64,000 nucleotides of DNA from Tipula vernalis (lineage: Eukaryota; Arthropoda; Insecta; Diptera; Tipulidae). This document shows, piece by piece, positions 47,066 through 58,494 of this stretch (its first letter is position 1; each line of letters begins with the position of its first letter). The notes below the pieces were generated by a model. That model made no database searches and was not told the origin of the DNA. It saw only the letters and a list, made by a program, of their open reading frames with translations. Location: positions 53,940,333-54,004,332 of the forward strand of contig OY282560.1 in the NCBI GenBank assembly GCA_958295665.1, given 5' to 3'. A program made the translations under genes and the position numbers.

Positions 47066-47069
47066 TCAA

Positions 47070-47255
47070 ACCATCGATTATGAACCATCAACCATCTACA
47101 ATCAACCTTCAATCATCAATCATCGATCATTAACATCAACAATCAAGCATCAACAATTTTCAATCAACCATCAACAATCTTCAATCAACTATCAACCATG
47201 AACCATGAATCATCAGCCATTAACCATCAACAATCAACCATCACTATCAACCATT
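47070..47255. repeat. degenerate CAACCATCAA/CAATCATC repeat
   Basis: About 25 imperfect 6-8-bp units of the type AACCATC, AATCATC, with no reading frame. Confidence 0.7.
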
Positions 47256-47818
47256 TCTGTGTCACCAGTCAATTCTCGTTGCGTGAAAATTACAATGAAA
47301 AGTATTTTCAGTGAGAAATACACAAAATGTCATCAAAATCTTTTCATATGAACAAAACTTTCTCACCGACCACGACCATTTTGGCGGTGACAACTTCACA
47401 AATATGGAAATAAAATTCTATAAAAACTAAATTTGTATTTTTAGCATTAATGCTGTGTGCCTCTGAAGACTTTTCAAATTGTTTAAACCTTTCGCTATTT
47501 CCTCACAGATGCTTGGTTGAAAGGCACTTTACGAGGTTACTTTTCGACAACTTTTCAATTTGTATGATATACCATTTTAAATACGTAGTAAGTAAATGTA
47601 ATTGAATATCAAAAATAAATTAAATAAAAATAAATTACTAAAATAACTTTAAAATTAACTTTTTTTTAAATAGGGACTCAAGAAGAAATCGAAAGGTTCA
47701 TAAAGGCCGGAAAAGATTAGAACATGTGTTCAATGGAAGCTTTTCGAGGACCAATCCACTTGGGAGTAAGGTAAATTAATTAATTAATTTATATAGTTAT
47801 CTATTTAAATAAGTCTTT

Positions 47819-47840
47819 ATTCATTTTATTTACAGGAAAG
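47819..47840. repeat. left target-site duplication (22 bp)
   Basis: Identical to 51767-51788 (begins ATTCATTTTA, ends TACAGGAAAG). Confidence 0.85.
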
Positions 47841-48434
47841 GAGGTTGGCCATGACTTTCGAGTCAATTGGTTGTGTTTTTTTTCCTCGAGAATTAATTTT
47901 TATTAAAAATAATTATTTTATTGTAAATTGGCTATTCAAACTAAAATTCGATAAATTCAGTGAATTGTGAATTGTGTAAGAGTGCATGATTGTGCATCGC
48001 TTTATTACGGTTCAACATTTAGGGGGAAAAACATTAGGTATAATGTGTAAAGTTTTGATTAGACAGGTGAGATAGGGAAGTCTTGGAATATATGTCCAAA
48101 CTGGAAATGCAGTTTATTGATGTTAAAAGAAGCCTTGATGTAATGAAACTATTGGTGATGTGTGATGAAACAAAATATAAAAGATAAAACAAAAATTAGA
48201 TAATTTATTAATTATTAGAGCAAACTATAGAGTTACGGTGTTTAGTGATTAAAAGATAACAGAGTGATATAACAAAGGGTACTGAATTTAATAAAGGAAT
48301 AATTAAGTACATAAATGATAAATGGCTAACTAATTATTAAACTAGTGTCTATGTGTTTAAAGAATTTATTTGAAATGTAGGGTTATATGAAATGTAGTGA
48401 GTTGATGTGATGAAATTAGTGTGTGATGAAATAG

Positions 48435-50395
48435 AATTAAAATTAAAATTAAAATTAAAATTAAAATTAAAATTAAAATTAAAATTAAAATTAAAATTAA
48501 AATTAAAATTAAAATTAAAATTAAAATTAAAATTAAAATTAAAATTAAAATTAAAATTAAAATTAAAATTAAAATTAAAATTAAAATTAAAATTAAAATT
48601 AAAATTAAAATTAAAATTAAAATTAAAATTAAAATTAAAATTAAAATTAAAATTAAAATTAAAATTAAAATTAAAATTAAAATTAAAATTAAAATTAAAA
48701 TTAAAATTAAAATTAAAATTAAAATTAAAATTAAAATTAAAATTAAAATTAAAATTAAAATTAAAATTAAAATTAAAATTAAAATTAAAATTAAAATTAA
48801 AATTAAAATTAAAATTAAAATTAAAATTAAAATTAAAATTAAAATTAAAATTAAAATTAAAATTAAAATTAAAATTAAAATTAAAATTAAAATTAAAATT
48901 AAAATTAAAATTAAAATTAAAATTAAAATTAAAATTAAAATTAAAATTAAAATTAAAATTAAAATTAAAATTAAAATTAAAATTAAAATTAAAATTAAAA
49001 TTAAAATTAAAATTAAAATTAAAATTAAAATTAAAATTAAAATTAAAATTAAAATTAAAATTAAAATTAAAATTAAAATTAAAATTAAAATTAAAATTAA
49101 AATTAAAATTAAAATTAAAATTAAAATTAAAATTAAAATTAAAATTAAAATTAAAATTAAAATTAAAATTAAAATTAAAATTAAAATTAAAATTAAAATT
49201 AAAATTAAAATTAAAATTAAAATTAAAATTAAAATTAAAATTAAAATTAAAATTAAAATTAAAATTAAAATTAAAATTAAAATTAAAATTAAAATTAAAA
49301 TTAAAATTAAAATTAAAATTAAAATTAAAATTAAAATTAAAATTAAAATTAAAATTAAAATTAAAATTAAAATTAAAATTAAAATTAAAATTAAAATTAA
49401 AATTAAAATTAAAATTAAAATTAAAATTAAAATTAAAATTAAAATTAAAATTAAAATTAAAATTAAAATTAAAATTAAAATTAAAATTAAAATTAAAATT
49501 AAAATTAAAATTAAAATTAAAATTAAAATTAAAATTAAAATTAAAATTAAAATTAAAATTAAAATTAAAATTAAAATTAAAATTAAAATTAAAATTAAAA
49601 TTAAAATTAAAATTAAAATTAAAATTAAAATTAAAATTAAAATTAAAATTAAAATTAAAATTAAAATTAAAATTAAAATTAAAATTAAAATTAAAATTAA
49701 AATTAAAATTAAAATTAAAATTAAAATTAAAATTAAAATTAAAATTAAAATTAAAATTAAAATTAAAATTAAAATTAAAATTAAAATTAAAATTAAAATT
49801 AAAATTAAAATTAAAATTAAAATTAAAATTAAAATTAAAATTAAAATTAAAATTAAAATTAAAATTAAAATTAAAATTAAAATTAAAATTAAAATTAAAA
49901 TTAAAATTAAAATTAAAATTAAAATTAAAATTAAAATTAAAATTAAAATTAAAATTAAAATTAAAATTAAAATTAAAATTAAAATTAAAATTAAAATTAA
50001 AATTAAAATTAAAATTAAAATTAAAATTAAAATTAAAATTAAAATTAAAATTAAAATTAAAATTAAAATTAAAATTAAAATTAAAATTAAAATTAAAATT
50101 AAAATTAAAATTAAAATTAAAATTAAAATTAAAATTAAAATTAAAATTAAAATTAAAATTAAAATTAAAATTAAAATTAAAATTAAAATTAAAATTAAAA
50201 TTAAAATTAAAATTAAAATTAAAATTAAAATTAAAATTAAAATTAAAATTAAAATTAAAATTAAAATTAAAATTAAAATTAAAATTAAAATTAAAATTAA
50301 AATTAAAATTAAAATTAAAATTAAAATTAAAATTAAAATTAAAATTAAAATTAAAATTAAATTTAAATTTAAATTAAAATTAAAATTAAAATTAA
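48435..50395. repeat. (AAAATT)n hexanucleotide microsatellite, about 1.96 kb
   Basis: More than 320 units with essentially no substitutions; the only visible disturbance is near 50360-50372 (ATTTAAATTT). Because the unit length is a multiple of three with no stop in the chosen phase, both strands read as long LK or IL open frames. These are artefacts of the repeat. Confidence 0.97.
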
Positions 50396-50402
50396 ATATT
50401 AA

Positions 50403-50724
50403 AACAATAACAAAGCGCATTAAGTTCCAGCGGATCAATTATTGGGGACATGTGTACCGCCGTCCGTCTATCCATATACTCAAGGCTGCTTTCACGTACA
50501 GTGCTGGTCCTAGGAAACTAGGACGACCATGTTTTACCTGGCATGATTCGTTACACCAGGATTTAAATTATCTCAACAGATCGCATAATGAATGAGAACC
50601 TCTCTTATCCTCTCGAGTTGATTTACGGAAAGCAACTGAAGGGATTTACCAATGCGAAGAATCAGATTCAAGTGAGCTTCTTGAAGATGAAATTTCGGAA
50701 GAAGAGATAGCTAAAGTAATGTAG
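50403..50724 (+). pseudogene. non-LTR retrotransposon RT C-terminus
   Basis: The frame gives YWGHVYRRPSIHILKAA, then GPRKLGRPCFTWHDSLHQDL. This is the GHVxR...GRPxxTW...DL pattern at the end of many non-LTR ORF2 proteins, between the RT thumb and the C-terminus. A TGA at about 50597 and a shift interrupt it, after which DLRKATEGIYQCEESDSSELL runs to TAG 50722-50724. Everything upstream is replaced by the hexanucleotide array. The family is not certain (RTE- or CR1-like are candidates). Confidence 0.65.
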
Positions 50725-51766
50725 GTTGGATATTACAACTTTTATCAAATATTCATCGCTTACGTACATCAGAGCGATGTTAAGCAAGGAACTAATGGGT
50801 AATTAATTAATTAATCAACTGCTAAGCAAATGTAGTTAAATTTATTTAAGTTAAGTAGAGGTAAAATAAATAGATATAAATGGATTGACATAGTAAATAA
50901 ATAATTGAATACATATATGTATAGTTTATTTGTTATAATTTATAATTGACGAAGGGTTTGCGGTTGTAACGTCAAGGTGGGAGAGATGGTGGTTGTGGGC
51001 GTTTTCGGATGGGAACAAATTTGTAGTTGGTTGTGTTCTTATATGGGAAGGGTGGACTATTCATAACATGCTAATTGGGTTCAAAGTTTGAACTGTTTCA
51101 GGTATATTGCAGAATTTTTTACTCTCCAAAAAGTTAAGTAGCGTATTGAGACTAATTTAGTTTAATTTAGTTATTTATATAGGAAATGATCAAACTTGAT
51201 GGAGCATGCAAGTGTCTGGATGGATTAAATAAAATATTATTAATAGATTTTTCCTGCTCCTGGACAGGATTGTTACTAGATGATTAATTATTTATTTATT
51301 TAGTATAACTTAGGGTAGGAAGTAACTAACCGAGGATTGCTGAGAAACATATTTAACCTTATTAAAATAAATAGTGATTAAGATGATGACATGTTGGACC
51401 TCAGGAAATTAGCAATAGATTAGATAATTCTGTCAGAATAAATTACAACAATAATACAAAGTTAAAATTTCAGGACTGAAGGAAAAAAAGCAAAGTTACC
51501 GGTCTTAAGGAAATAAGAACTTGTAGATAGAAATTATGCCGTCCTGTGATAACAAATTATTATTATTATTATTATTATTAACAATTGTTATCTACTAACT
51601 GTTGACCGTCAAGGTGTCTGTAACCGGGTCGAACTCAATCCTATACTAATAATCCTATCCAATCCTTCCAAGTCAATGTAAAAAGGGTGTACGGTGGGCT
51701 CGGCGTCATCCGGGAGATCTTGCTAAAGGCTTAGTCGTACAACCCAAATAAATCAAAATCAAAAAA
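50725..51766 (+). other. 3' untranslated region of the retroposed insertion
   Basis: No coding sequence. It contains (TTA)n at 51558-51581 and a GC-richer terminal block (51600-51745) shared with 39925-40110, and ends A-rich right before the target duplication. Confidence 0.5.
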
Positions 51767-51788
51767 ATTCATTTTATTTACAGGAAAG
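51767..51788. repeat. right target-site duplication (22 bp)
   Basis: Identical to 47819-47840. Confidence 0.85.
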
Positions 51789-52905
51789 TTGGAGAGGAGG
51801 CTCAAACCACTACAGAAGACGAGAGCAACCTAATGACTATGTACACTTCGCTTCACTTAATTACTACCACCTATTATATTGATTTCAAATGTCAATAACT
51901 ACCACATTTCCGCAATTAGAATATTATTTTTTACATGCATTTGAGAGTACATTGTTGCTTTTTGAAATAACTATAAAACATATAACAACTATAAAACCGT
52001 TACCTCTGTTTTATTCGTTATTCGTAATCTAGTCAAAAAAACGTGCAATTTAAACGCGTCACTCTTGATTGCGACCAGTAGTGAATAGTTGTAGCTTATG
52101 AAAGCTCGACGACTTCATGGACTTGAATACCAAACAAAAACAGGTAAGGTTGTTGACAAGAGAACAATGAAACCAAATCCCTGCCTAAAGAAGAAAACTT
52201 GCACAAACAAATGCACACTCAAAAAAATATCGTAGGTGAAATTGAATAATCAATTTCGTTGAATTTTGATTAACATATTTTATTTAATTTGATAGAAAAA
52301 TTGTTGATTTAATTATAAACCATGTCCATTTGAAGAAGGATTCATCAACATATAATGAAAAATAAGACTTTTACTAACATTTTATTCAAATTGATGGACT
52401 ACCTTACTATATTTAACTTAATGTGTTAATTTAACGAAATTTCTTCAAATGAAAGAATCAACAATTGAACAGTTTCGTATCCTTTTCATAGTTTTTTCGT
52501 CAAATTGAAGAAATTTAGTTAACAAAGTACAATTACACAATGCTACTACTACAATCGAAGAAATTTGTATTGAATTGACAAAATAACCTAAAAAATTACG
52601 ACTCCACGTGAATTTAGTTTACAGTTTAACAAAGCAAGTTCAGAAGTATTGTACGTAGGTGGTTAAATCCAATATAATAATTATTAATTAAAAGTGCACA
52701 AATAGGCATAATATAATATATAACGTGAAACATTAGCTGGCAGAACGTAAGAGTTTTTAATATAATTATGCTTATATCGCTTTATTGTAATATTGCAAAT
52801 AGTAATTGTGTTTGAAAAAATTACAGGTATTTTTGTTAGTCATTTTGAAGATCTCGAATTTTGTTTGTTTAATTATCTTTACAAATAATCTATAATAAAG
52901 TAAAT

Positions 52906-55329
52906 ATGTTGAAGTGTTATTTGTGTAATTTAGATAGTTTTAATTTAAAGTCGTTAATTATTCATTTAAATATCATGCATTCGCTTACAAGGTACAGTGT
53001 TTATGAATGTTGCGAAGGAATATGCGCGAACAAGTCTTTTCCTAACGTTAAAAGCTTTCGGGATCATATTAATAAAATGCATCAAGCGGCCACTTTAAGT
53101 TTAAACAAAGAAGAAATCCAAGCAACTATTCCTTTGCGTCAAAACAATGAAAGTAAATCGCAGAGCAATGTCGAAATTAATTCAATATCAGACGAAAAAG
53201 TTTGTGAAAATTTAGTTTTTCCAACTGATTCATTAGTCGAAGATGCTGCTAGATTCACACTTTTGCTTCATAATAATAATAATTTTACTCGAAAGAACGT
53301 TGAGGATATTCAGAAACTAATTGTTGATACTTTCTTACAACCGGCAACATCTTATTTAAAAAAATATATAGATAATAGAATTGAGAATGTTGAAATCAAA
53401 AACGATTTAGTAAACTTTGTTGAAAAACTATCAAATCCGTTTAAGCATTGCAAAACAGATCATTTGCTACACGTGTGGTTAAAACAAAATAATTTACTAC
53501 AAGAATCAGTTCAATTTTTAATAAATGAGTCAGTGGGTGTATTAATGCAAAATGGTGAGGCTATATATGATGAGCAGTGTACGAAAGGCGTTTTGCTTCC
53601 TCTTAAGTTTCAAATCAAAAAAAGATTTGAACACTGCGATATTCTTAGCGAAATGATGGATAATATGAAAAATATACAAAAAAATCCAGAATTACTTTCA
53701 AATTTCATTAATGGAAAATTATGGCAGAAAAAAACTGCTCCATATCCTGGTGAGATTTGTATTCCTTATTTTTTATTTACTGATGATTTCCAGATAAATA
53801 ATCCTCTAGGCACTCAATCTCAATCAGTTTGTGGAATTTATTATAGTTTTCCTCTACTTAATAATGTTTCTAAATTAGATAATATTTTTGTTGCTGGATT
53901 TATAAAATCTCAGGATCTAAAAACCTTTGGAAATGACGCTTGCTTAGCTCATTTAATAAATGAAATAAGCGAGATGGAATGCAAAGGTATTCCTATAAGC
54001 ACTGTTGGAGGAGTAGTGAATGTTAGATTTATTTTAGGCTTGGTCATTGGTGATAATTTGGGTATAAATTCAATTTGTGATTTTAGCAAATCCTTTTCAA
54101 GCACCTTTTTTTGTCGCTTCTGTAAGGCGCCGAAAACAGAGACACATTATATGGCACTTCAGGAAAATAAATATTTACGTAATATCCAAAATTATAATGT
54201 AGACGTTGATACAAATTATTTTGAAGAATCTGGAATAAATCAAAATTCTCCTTTAAACAGAATTAGTTTCTTTCATGTAGTTGAAAACTTTGCTGTAGAT
54301 ATTATGCATGATTTGTTTGAAGGTATTTGCCATTATGATGTTTGCAAAATAATTGATTATTATATACACGTTGTTGCCCTTTTTTCGTTAGAAACATTAA
54401 ATATTAGAAAACAAACGTTTAATTATGGTTCAATTGAAATAGGTAATTTGTCGAAACCAATAACAATTAAACATATAAAACGTTGTAGATTGAAGATCAC
54501 TGCAAGTGAGATGAAAACTTTTATTCTTTTGTTTCCACTCATGATAGGAGATTTGATTCCTGAAAACGATATTGTTTGGCAATTTTACCTTCTTCTTTTA
54601 AAAATAATTGATTTACTTCTTAGACGAAGCTTAACAAAGGATGATATAACGGTAATGCGACAGTTAATATGTGAGCATAATACAAGTTATGTAGAACTAT
54701 TCGCGGACACGCTTAAACCAAAGCACCATATATTAGTGCACTATCCAATTGTTGTAGAATTTTCCGGTCCACCTAGGCATTTTTGGTGCTTTAGGTTCGA
54801 AGCTAAGCATAAAGAAATCAAAGCCTATGCAAACGTCATAGCGTCTAGAAAAAATATTTTGTTAAGCTTAGCAAAAAAATGTAATCTGAAATCCTCGCTC
54901 TCATTAATGTCACCAAATGAAAATAATTTTGTATTTAAAGATAATTACCGCATTGAAAGTAAAAATATAAATTTATTATTCAACAAAACTAAAATTAAAC
55001 AACAAGATGTAATTGCTTTAAGCAACATAAGTTTCAAAGGAACTAACTACAAAAATGGGTTGATTCTTTCATTGTTTAGGTCATCGCTAGGCCTATTTGA
55101 AATAGAAGAGATATTTGTTTTGAAAGAAACTTCCGAAATATTTCTACTGGTTAATGAGCTTTTGGTGAATTCATTTAGTTCAAATTTTGATGCATATGAA
55201 TTACATAGTCCCAAAATTTTTATTGCCGAAAATTTATTCTTTAAAATTACAGATTTTAATTGCTTGCCTACCAACATTCATTGTACTGTAAAAGGAAAGC
55301 TGATGATTAAATTAAAAGAATATTTGTAA
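52906..55329 (+). CDS. CMC/EnSpm-like transposase with two N-terminal C2H2 zinc fingers
   Basis: One intact 807-residue frame from ATG 52906 to TAA 55327-55329. Residues 4-25 form a C2H2 finger (C-x2-C-x12-H-x4-H) and residues 36-59 a second (C36, C40, H54, H59), probably for binding element ends. The core follows the block order of animal EnSpm transposases: FTDDFQINNPLG (D293/D294), GDNLGINSICDFSKSF with D383 followed by FFCRFCKAP, a VDIMHDLFEG motif (D465, H468), SASEM-like (TASEMKTF), DLIPEND, KPKHHILVHYP, and SGPPRHFWCFRFEAKH with E632. D293 or D294, D383 and E632 are my candidate catalytic triad; this is inference by motif, not alignment. The C-terminal 150 residues are variable. No intron or stop. 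The SAM gene begins 143 bases downstream. The transposase could still be functional. Confidence 0.75.
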   Translation: MLKCYLCNLDSFNLKSLIIHLNIMHSLTRYSVYECCEGICANKSFPNVKSFRDHINKMHQAATLSLNKEEIQATIPLRQNNESKSQSNVEINSISDEKVCENLVFPTDSLVEDAARFTLLLHNNNNFTRKNVEDIQKLIVDTFLQPATSYLKKYIDNRIENVEIKNDLVNFVEKLSNPFKHCKTDHLLHVWLKQNNLLQESVQFLINESVGVLMQNGEAIYDEQCTKGVLLPLKFQIKKRFEHCDILSEMMDNMKNIQKNPELLSNFINGKLWQKKTAPYPGEICIPYFLFTDDFQINNPLGTQSQSVCGIYYSFPLLNNVSKLDNIFVAGFIKSQDLKTFGNDACLAHLINEISEMECKGIPISTVGGVVNVRFILGLVIGDNLGINSICDFSKSFSSTFFCRFCKAPKTETHYMALQENKYLRNIQNYNVDVDTNYFEESGINQNSPLNRISFFHVVENFAVDIMHDLFEGICHYDVCKIIDYYIHVVALFSLETLNIRKQTFNYGSIEIGNLSKPITIKHIKRCRLKITASEMKTFILLFPLMIGDLIPENDIVWQFYLLLLKIIDLLLRRSLTKDDITVMRQLICEHNTSYVELFADTLKPKHHILVHYPIVVEFSGPPRHFWCFRFEAKHKEIKAYANVIASRKNILLSLAKKCNLKSSLSLMSPNENNFVFKDNYRIESKNINLLFNKTKIKQQDVIALSNISFKGTNYKNGLILSLFRSSLGLFEIEEIFVLKETSEIFLLVNELLVNSFSSNFDAYELHSPKIFIAENLFFKITDFNCLPTNIHCTVKGKLMIKLKEYL

Positions 55330-55472
55330 TTTATAATGCTTATCTAAGTTATTTTAATTTTATTTCTTATAAATAGTAACATTTTGTAAATCTGTAATAA
55401 CTACCTAACATTTAATATAGTTAGTAACCAATAACCTAGTACCTAACTTAATATATTGCGCGATTGAACAAA

Positions 55473-57682
55473 ATGACAGAAAACGACCAAGTAATAACTT
55501 ATCAATTACTTCCAATGGAAGATGAAACCGAATATCATTTGATTCAAAACTATAATGTACCGATGAATACCAAGGAATCAGATCAAATGACCCAACCACA
55601 TATCGATGCATCTACGGGATCTACACTAGAATGTTCATTGACTCTAAAGGAGAAGTGTGACATAAAAGAATTATTGGAAACATGGAATCTAAGCATTCTC
55701 TTTCCAGCATTTTGTGGTAAATTGTCAAAAAATAGTGTTCTTGCTGTTATATAATTCTATATCTTTTAAATATTTTCAGACGAATTAATTAATTTAAATG
55801 TCATCCAGAATATGAGCGACCGACACATACAAAAATTTGTCAACAAGTACAATTTAAAAATAGGAACGGATGTAATTCTTGAATCCAAAATTAAGGCATA
55901 CCAAATATTAGAAACAACCGAGGTAGCGCATGCTCCGTTGCAAATTGAAAACGATAAATATCAAACAGATGAAAACTCCAGTACTTGCGATGACGTCACA
56001 ATTGATATTCATAAAATATTGGAAAAATCCGTTCAAGGCAGATCAATTTTAAGTATATATAAATCAACTAAAAAATTAAGTGAAGGCTCTAGATCGTTAA
56101 TAGTCGATGCAGTAATAAAGTACATGCTACAAAAAGGAATTCGAATGAATGTCGTAATCGCACAACAAATATCTGAAAAGATAATTCAAATATTTCCATC
56201 AGAATTTATAGTATGTATCTCAAGTTTTCAATAGAAAGATACCAGCAAATTAATGATCTTATTTCATTTCTTGGATATGCGTACTACTATTCTAAACAAT
56301 CAGGCCGGAAGCCACAAGGCAAGGTGTACGATAAATATTTTAATAGCCTCCGGCAACTTAAAACTAGTGGAATTATTCCAACACGAAGCTACACAACAAA
56401 ATCACCTTGCTCGAATTTCACAAAAATTATTCAATTAGGTAATATCATAAACCAAATAATAATGAGACGTACCACGTAGAACAAAAAAAATCTAATAGTT
56501 TTTGAAACTATAGTTTGATATAACTACCGTTTTGCTATTAATAGTAAAACGACTTTTATAGCTATTTTTTATTCTGCGTGGTCAGTCTTATTATTATTTC
56601 ATGAATATATTATTATTTTATGAATATATATGCATTATATAACGCCAAACGAAAACTGTTTTTGTTAATTCGAATAATATTATGTTTTTTCTCAAAATTT
56701 AATCAAACACAAATAGCACCACCAGAAAGTAACATTACCGAGCAGCTCAAGGCTATATTACTCGATAATTGCTCATGGGCTGAGATGGAGCATCTTTGGG
56801 AAGCCACCAAAAATTACCGTTTGCATGAAATATCAAATGCCAATTCGACGAACGAAATTTTGACCAAATGGAAGCAATATAAGAAACCAATGGGCTACAA
56901 ATTGGTAATAAACTAATAAATAATACATTTTATTAATTATAAGATAGTATTATGTATGCATTTTACAATAATTTTTTTTTTTTTTACTTTTTCCTTTCCT
57001 GATAAACATTGATTTTAATCAGATGTATCCCTCTGCCTCCAGCTTAATTTTAAATTATGAAATTTTCGCAGCTAAAATAATGCCAATATACCTCGACAAA
57101 ATAAAAGATCATAGCAGTAAAACTTTATTAAACGACCTTCAACATAAACAGTACGTTACTGAAAGTAGGTTAATTGATTTTATTTTTTTAAACTAAAATA
57201 AACTTAATAACTTTTTCTTTTGTTTATAGGTGGTCGTAGCTGTACATTATTTTTTTTATTGCATAGCTTGCTAGTACCAACTACAACCACCATTGAAGGC
57301 ACTAACAACAAAAGATTGAGAACTAAATTCTCTATTAGCGACTCGCAGAGAAGCTTTCTCATTGTTGGGAATACCCTAGGAGAATGAAGAAATCATACGG
57401 CGAAACAAGAACAAGGTTCCAATTCAACCGCTTATTTTAATCATTGGCACTACGCTTGAGCCAAAAGAGTTTTTAGTATTTTTTGACGGGATCAAATATG
57501 TTTTGAATTCTTTTGTTAAAGCAGTTGATATTTGTTTTAAAACATTTAATGTGCTCAATTTACAATATCCTATAGAGTCTCATTTAGTATGGACATTTAT
57601 TCAAAAATATTTTTATTCTATCGATAGTTCTTATGACAAACATAATGTGAATGTAAATTGTTTAATTTCGGCACTTAAATAG
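55473..57682 (+). CDS. SAM-domain accessory protein of the EnSpm-like element (six exons, probably one frameshift)
   Basis: Proposed exons: 55473-55716, 55780-56210, about 56246-56438, 56717-56904, 57023-57164, 57230-57682; phases agree at all joins except exon 2/3. Exons 1-2 encode a SAM domain (ELLETWNLSILFPAFC joined to DELINLNVIQNMSDRHIQKF). Next comes SEGSRSLIVDAVIKYML, then YYYSKQSGRKPQGKVYDKYFNS, then WAEMEHLWEATKNYR with ILTKWKQYKKPMGYK. The C-terminal block is GTTLEPKEFLVFFDG, then AVDICFKTFNVLNLQYP and VWTFIQKYFYSI. The order resembles SAMD3-like proteins of fish and invertebrates, from memory. The exon 2/3 intron would be only 35 bases, and exon 6 needs a one-base shift near 57388, so this copy may be slightly damaged. 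Inferred role: DNA-end binding or oligomerisation with the transposase. Confidence 0.6.
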
Positions 57683-57818
57683 TGAACTACATACCTACTT
57701 AAATTTGGATTTTGTTGAGGTTTTTAATGAATTTATACCTACCTAACTATAAAATTTACACTAAATTTGAAATAAAGACATGAAATAAAACATAAACCTG
57801 TTTTAATTTTTTAACCAG

Positions 57819-57935
<117 letters not shown>

Positions 57936-58131
57936 CACCAGGGTCCCGCTTTGCGTCGCTGTTCGGTTCCATACGTGGAGAAATAATAGATAAACACATG
58001 CATTATTATTCTTAATAAATATTCTCATGGCAAAGAGAATTCTCATTAAATGTATGAAAAAATAAGCAAAAAAATACCGACGCAAGAGTGAATAGACGCA
58101 TTTCGAATAGACGCAAAGCGGGACCCTGGTG
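57936..58131. mobile_element. 196-bp MITE inside an (AT)n tract
   Basis: Perfect 22-bp inverted ends (24 including TA): left CACCAGGGTCCCGCTTTGCG, right CGCAAAGCGGGACCCTGGTG. TA flanks both sides and AT repeats continue on both sides, so it inserted at a TA within, or nucleated, an (AT)n tract. No coding capacity. TA duplication suggests a Tc1/mariner-type mobiliser. Confidence 0.8.

Positions 58132-58133
<2 letters not shown>

Positions 58134-58218
<85 letters not shown>
58134..58218. repeat. (AT)n microsatellite, right of MITE
   Basis: About 40 AT units continuing the tract at 57822-57935. Confidence 0.95.
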
Positions 58219-58220
<2 letters not shown>

Positions 58221-58494
58221 ATTCAATTGATTATTTAATCAAATCAACAAAATAACTTTTTTAATTTTTATTTGATTTGACGAAGTTACATGTAAATCAA
58301 TGTTTATTGTTTTGCAAAAGATTTTTTCAAATTGAAGAAATTTATTTGATTTCATAATTTTATTAGTAAATTATCAATTTGAATAAAACGTAATCAAAAT
58401 GATCACCTACTTTCATTGACGCTATTTTAAAGGTTTTTTCTTCGATTTAAATATAAATTTCTTCAAATTTACTTCTTTATTTTTTTCAGTGCAA

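Larger units (their letters stand above)
47841..51766 (+). mobile_element. retroposed insertion with non-LTR C-terminus and giant (AAAATT)n array
   Basis: A 3.93-kb segment lies between identical 22-bp direct repeats and ends in an A-rich tail (AAATCAAAATCAAAAAA), the hallmark of target-primed reverse transcription. It carries a reverse transcriptase C-terminus (50403-50724), a 3' UTR with (TTA)8 at about 51558, and upstream the 1.96-kb (AAAATT)n array. The 5' part 47841-48430 is not recognised. Either the array expanded inside the element and replaced most of ORF2, or a 5'-truncated element carried it in. Confidence 0.65.

Noticed and set aside
48366..50438. Two very long open frames on opposite strands (repeating LK and IL dipeptides)
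   Set aside because: They are a property of a stop-free hexanucleotide repeat, with no start context, composition or family support.
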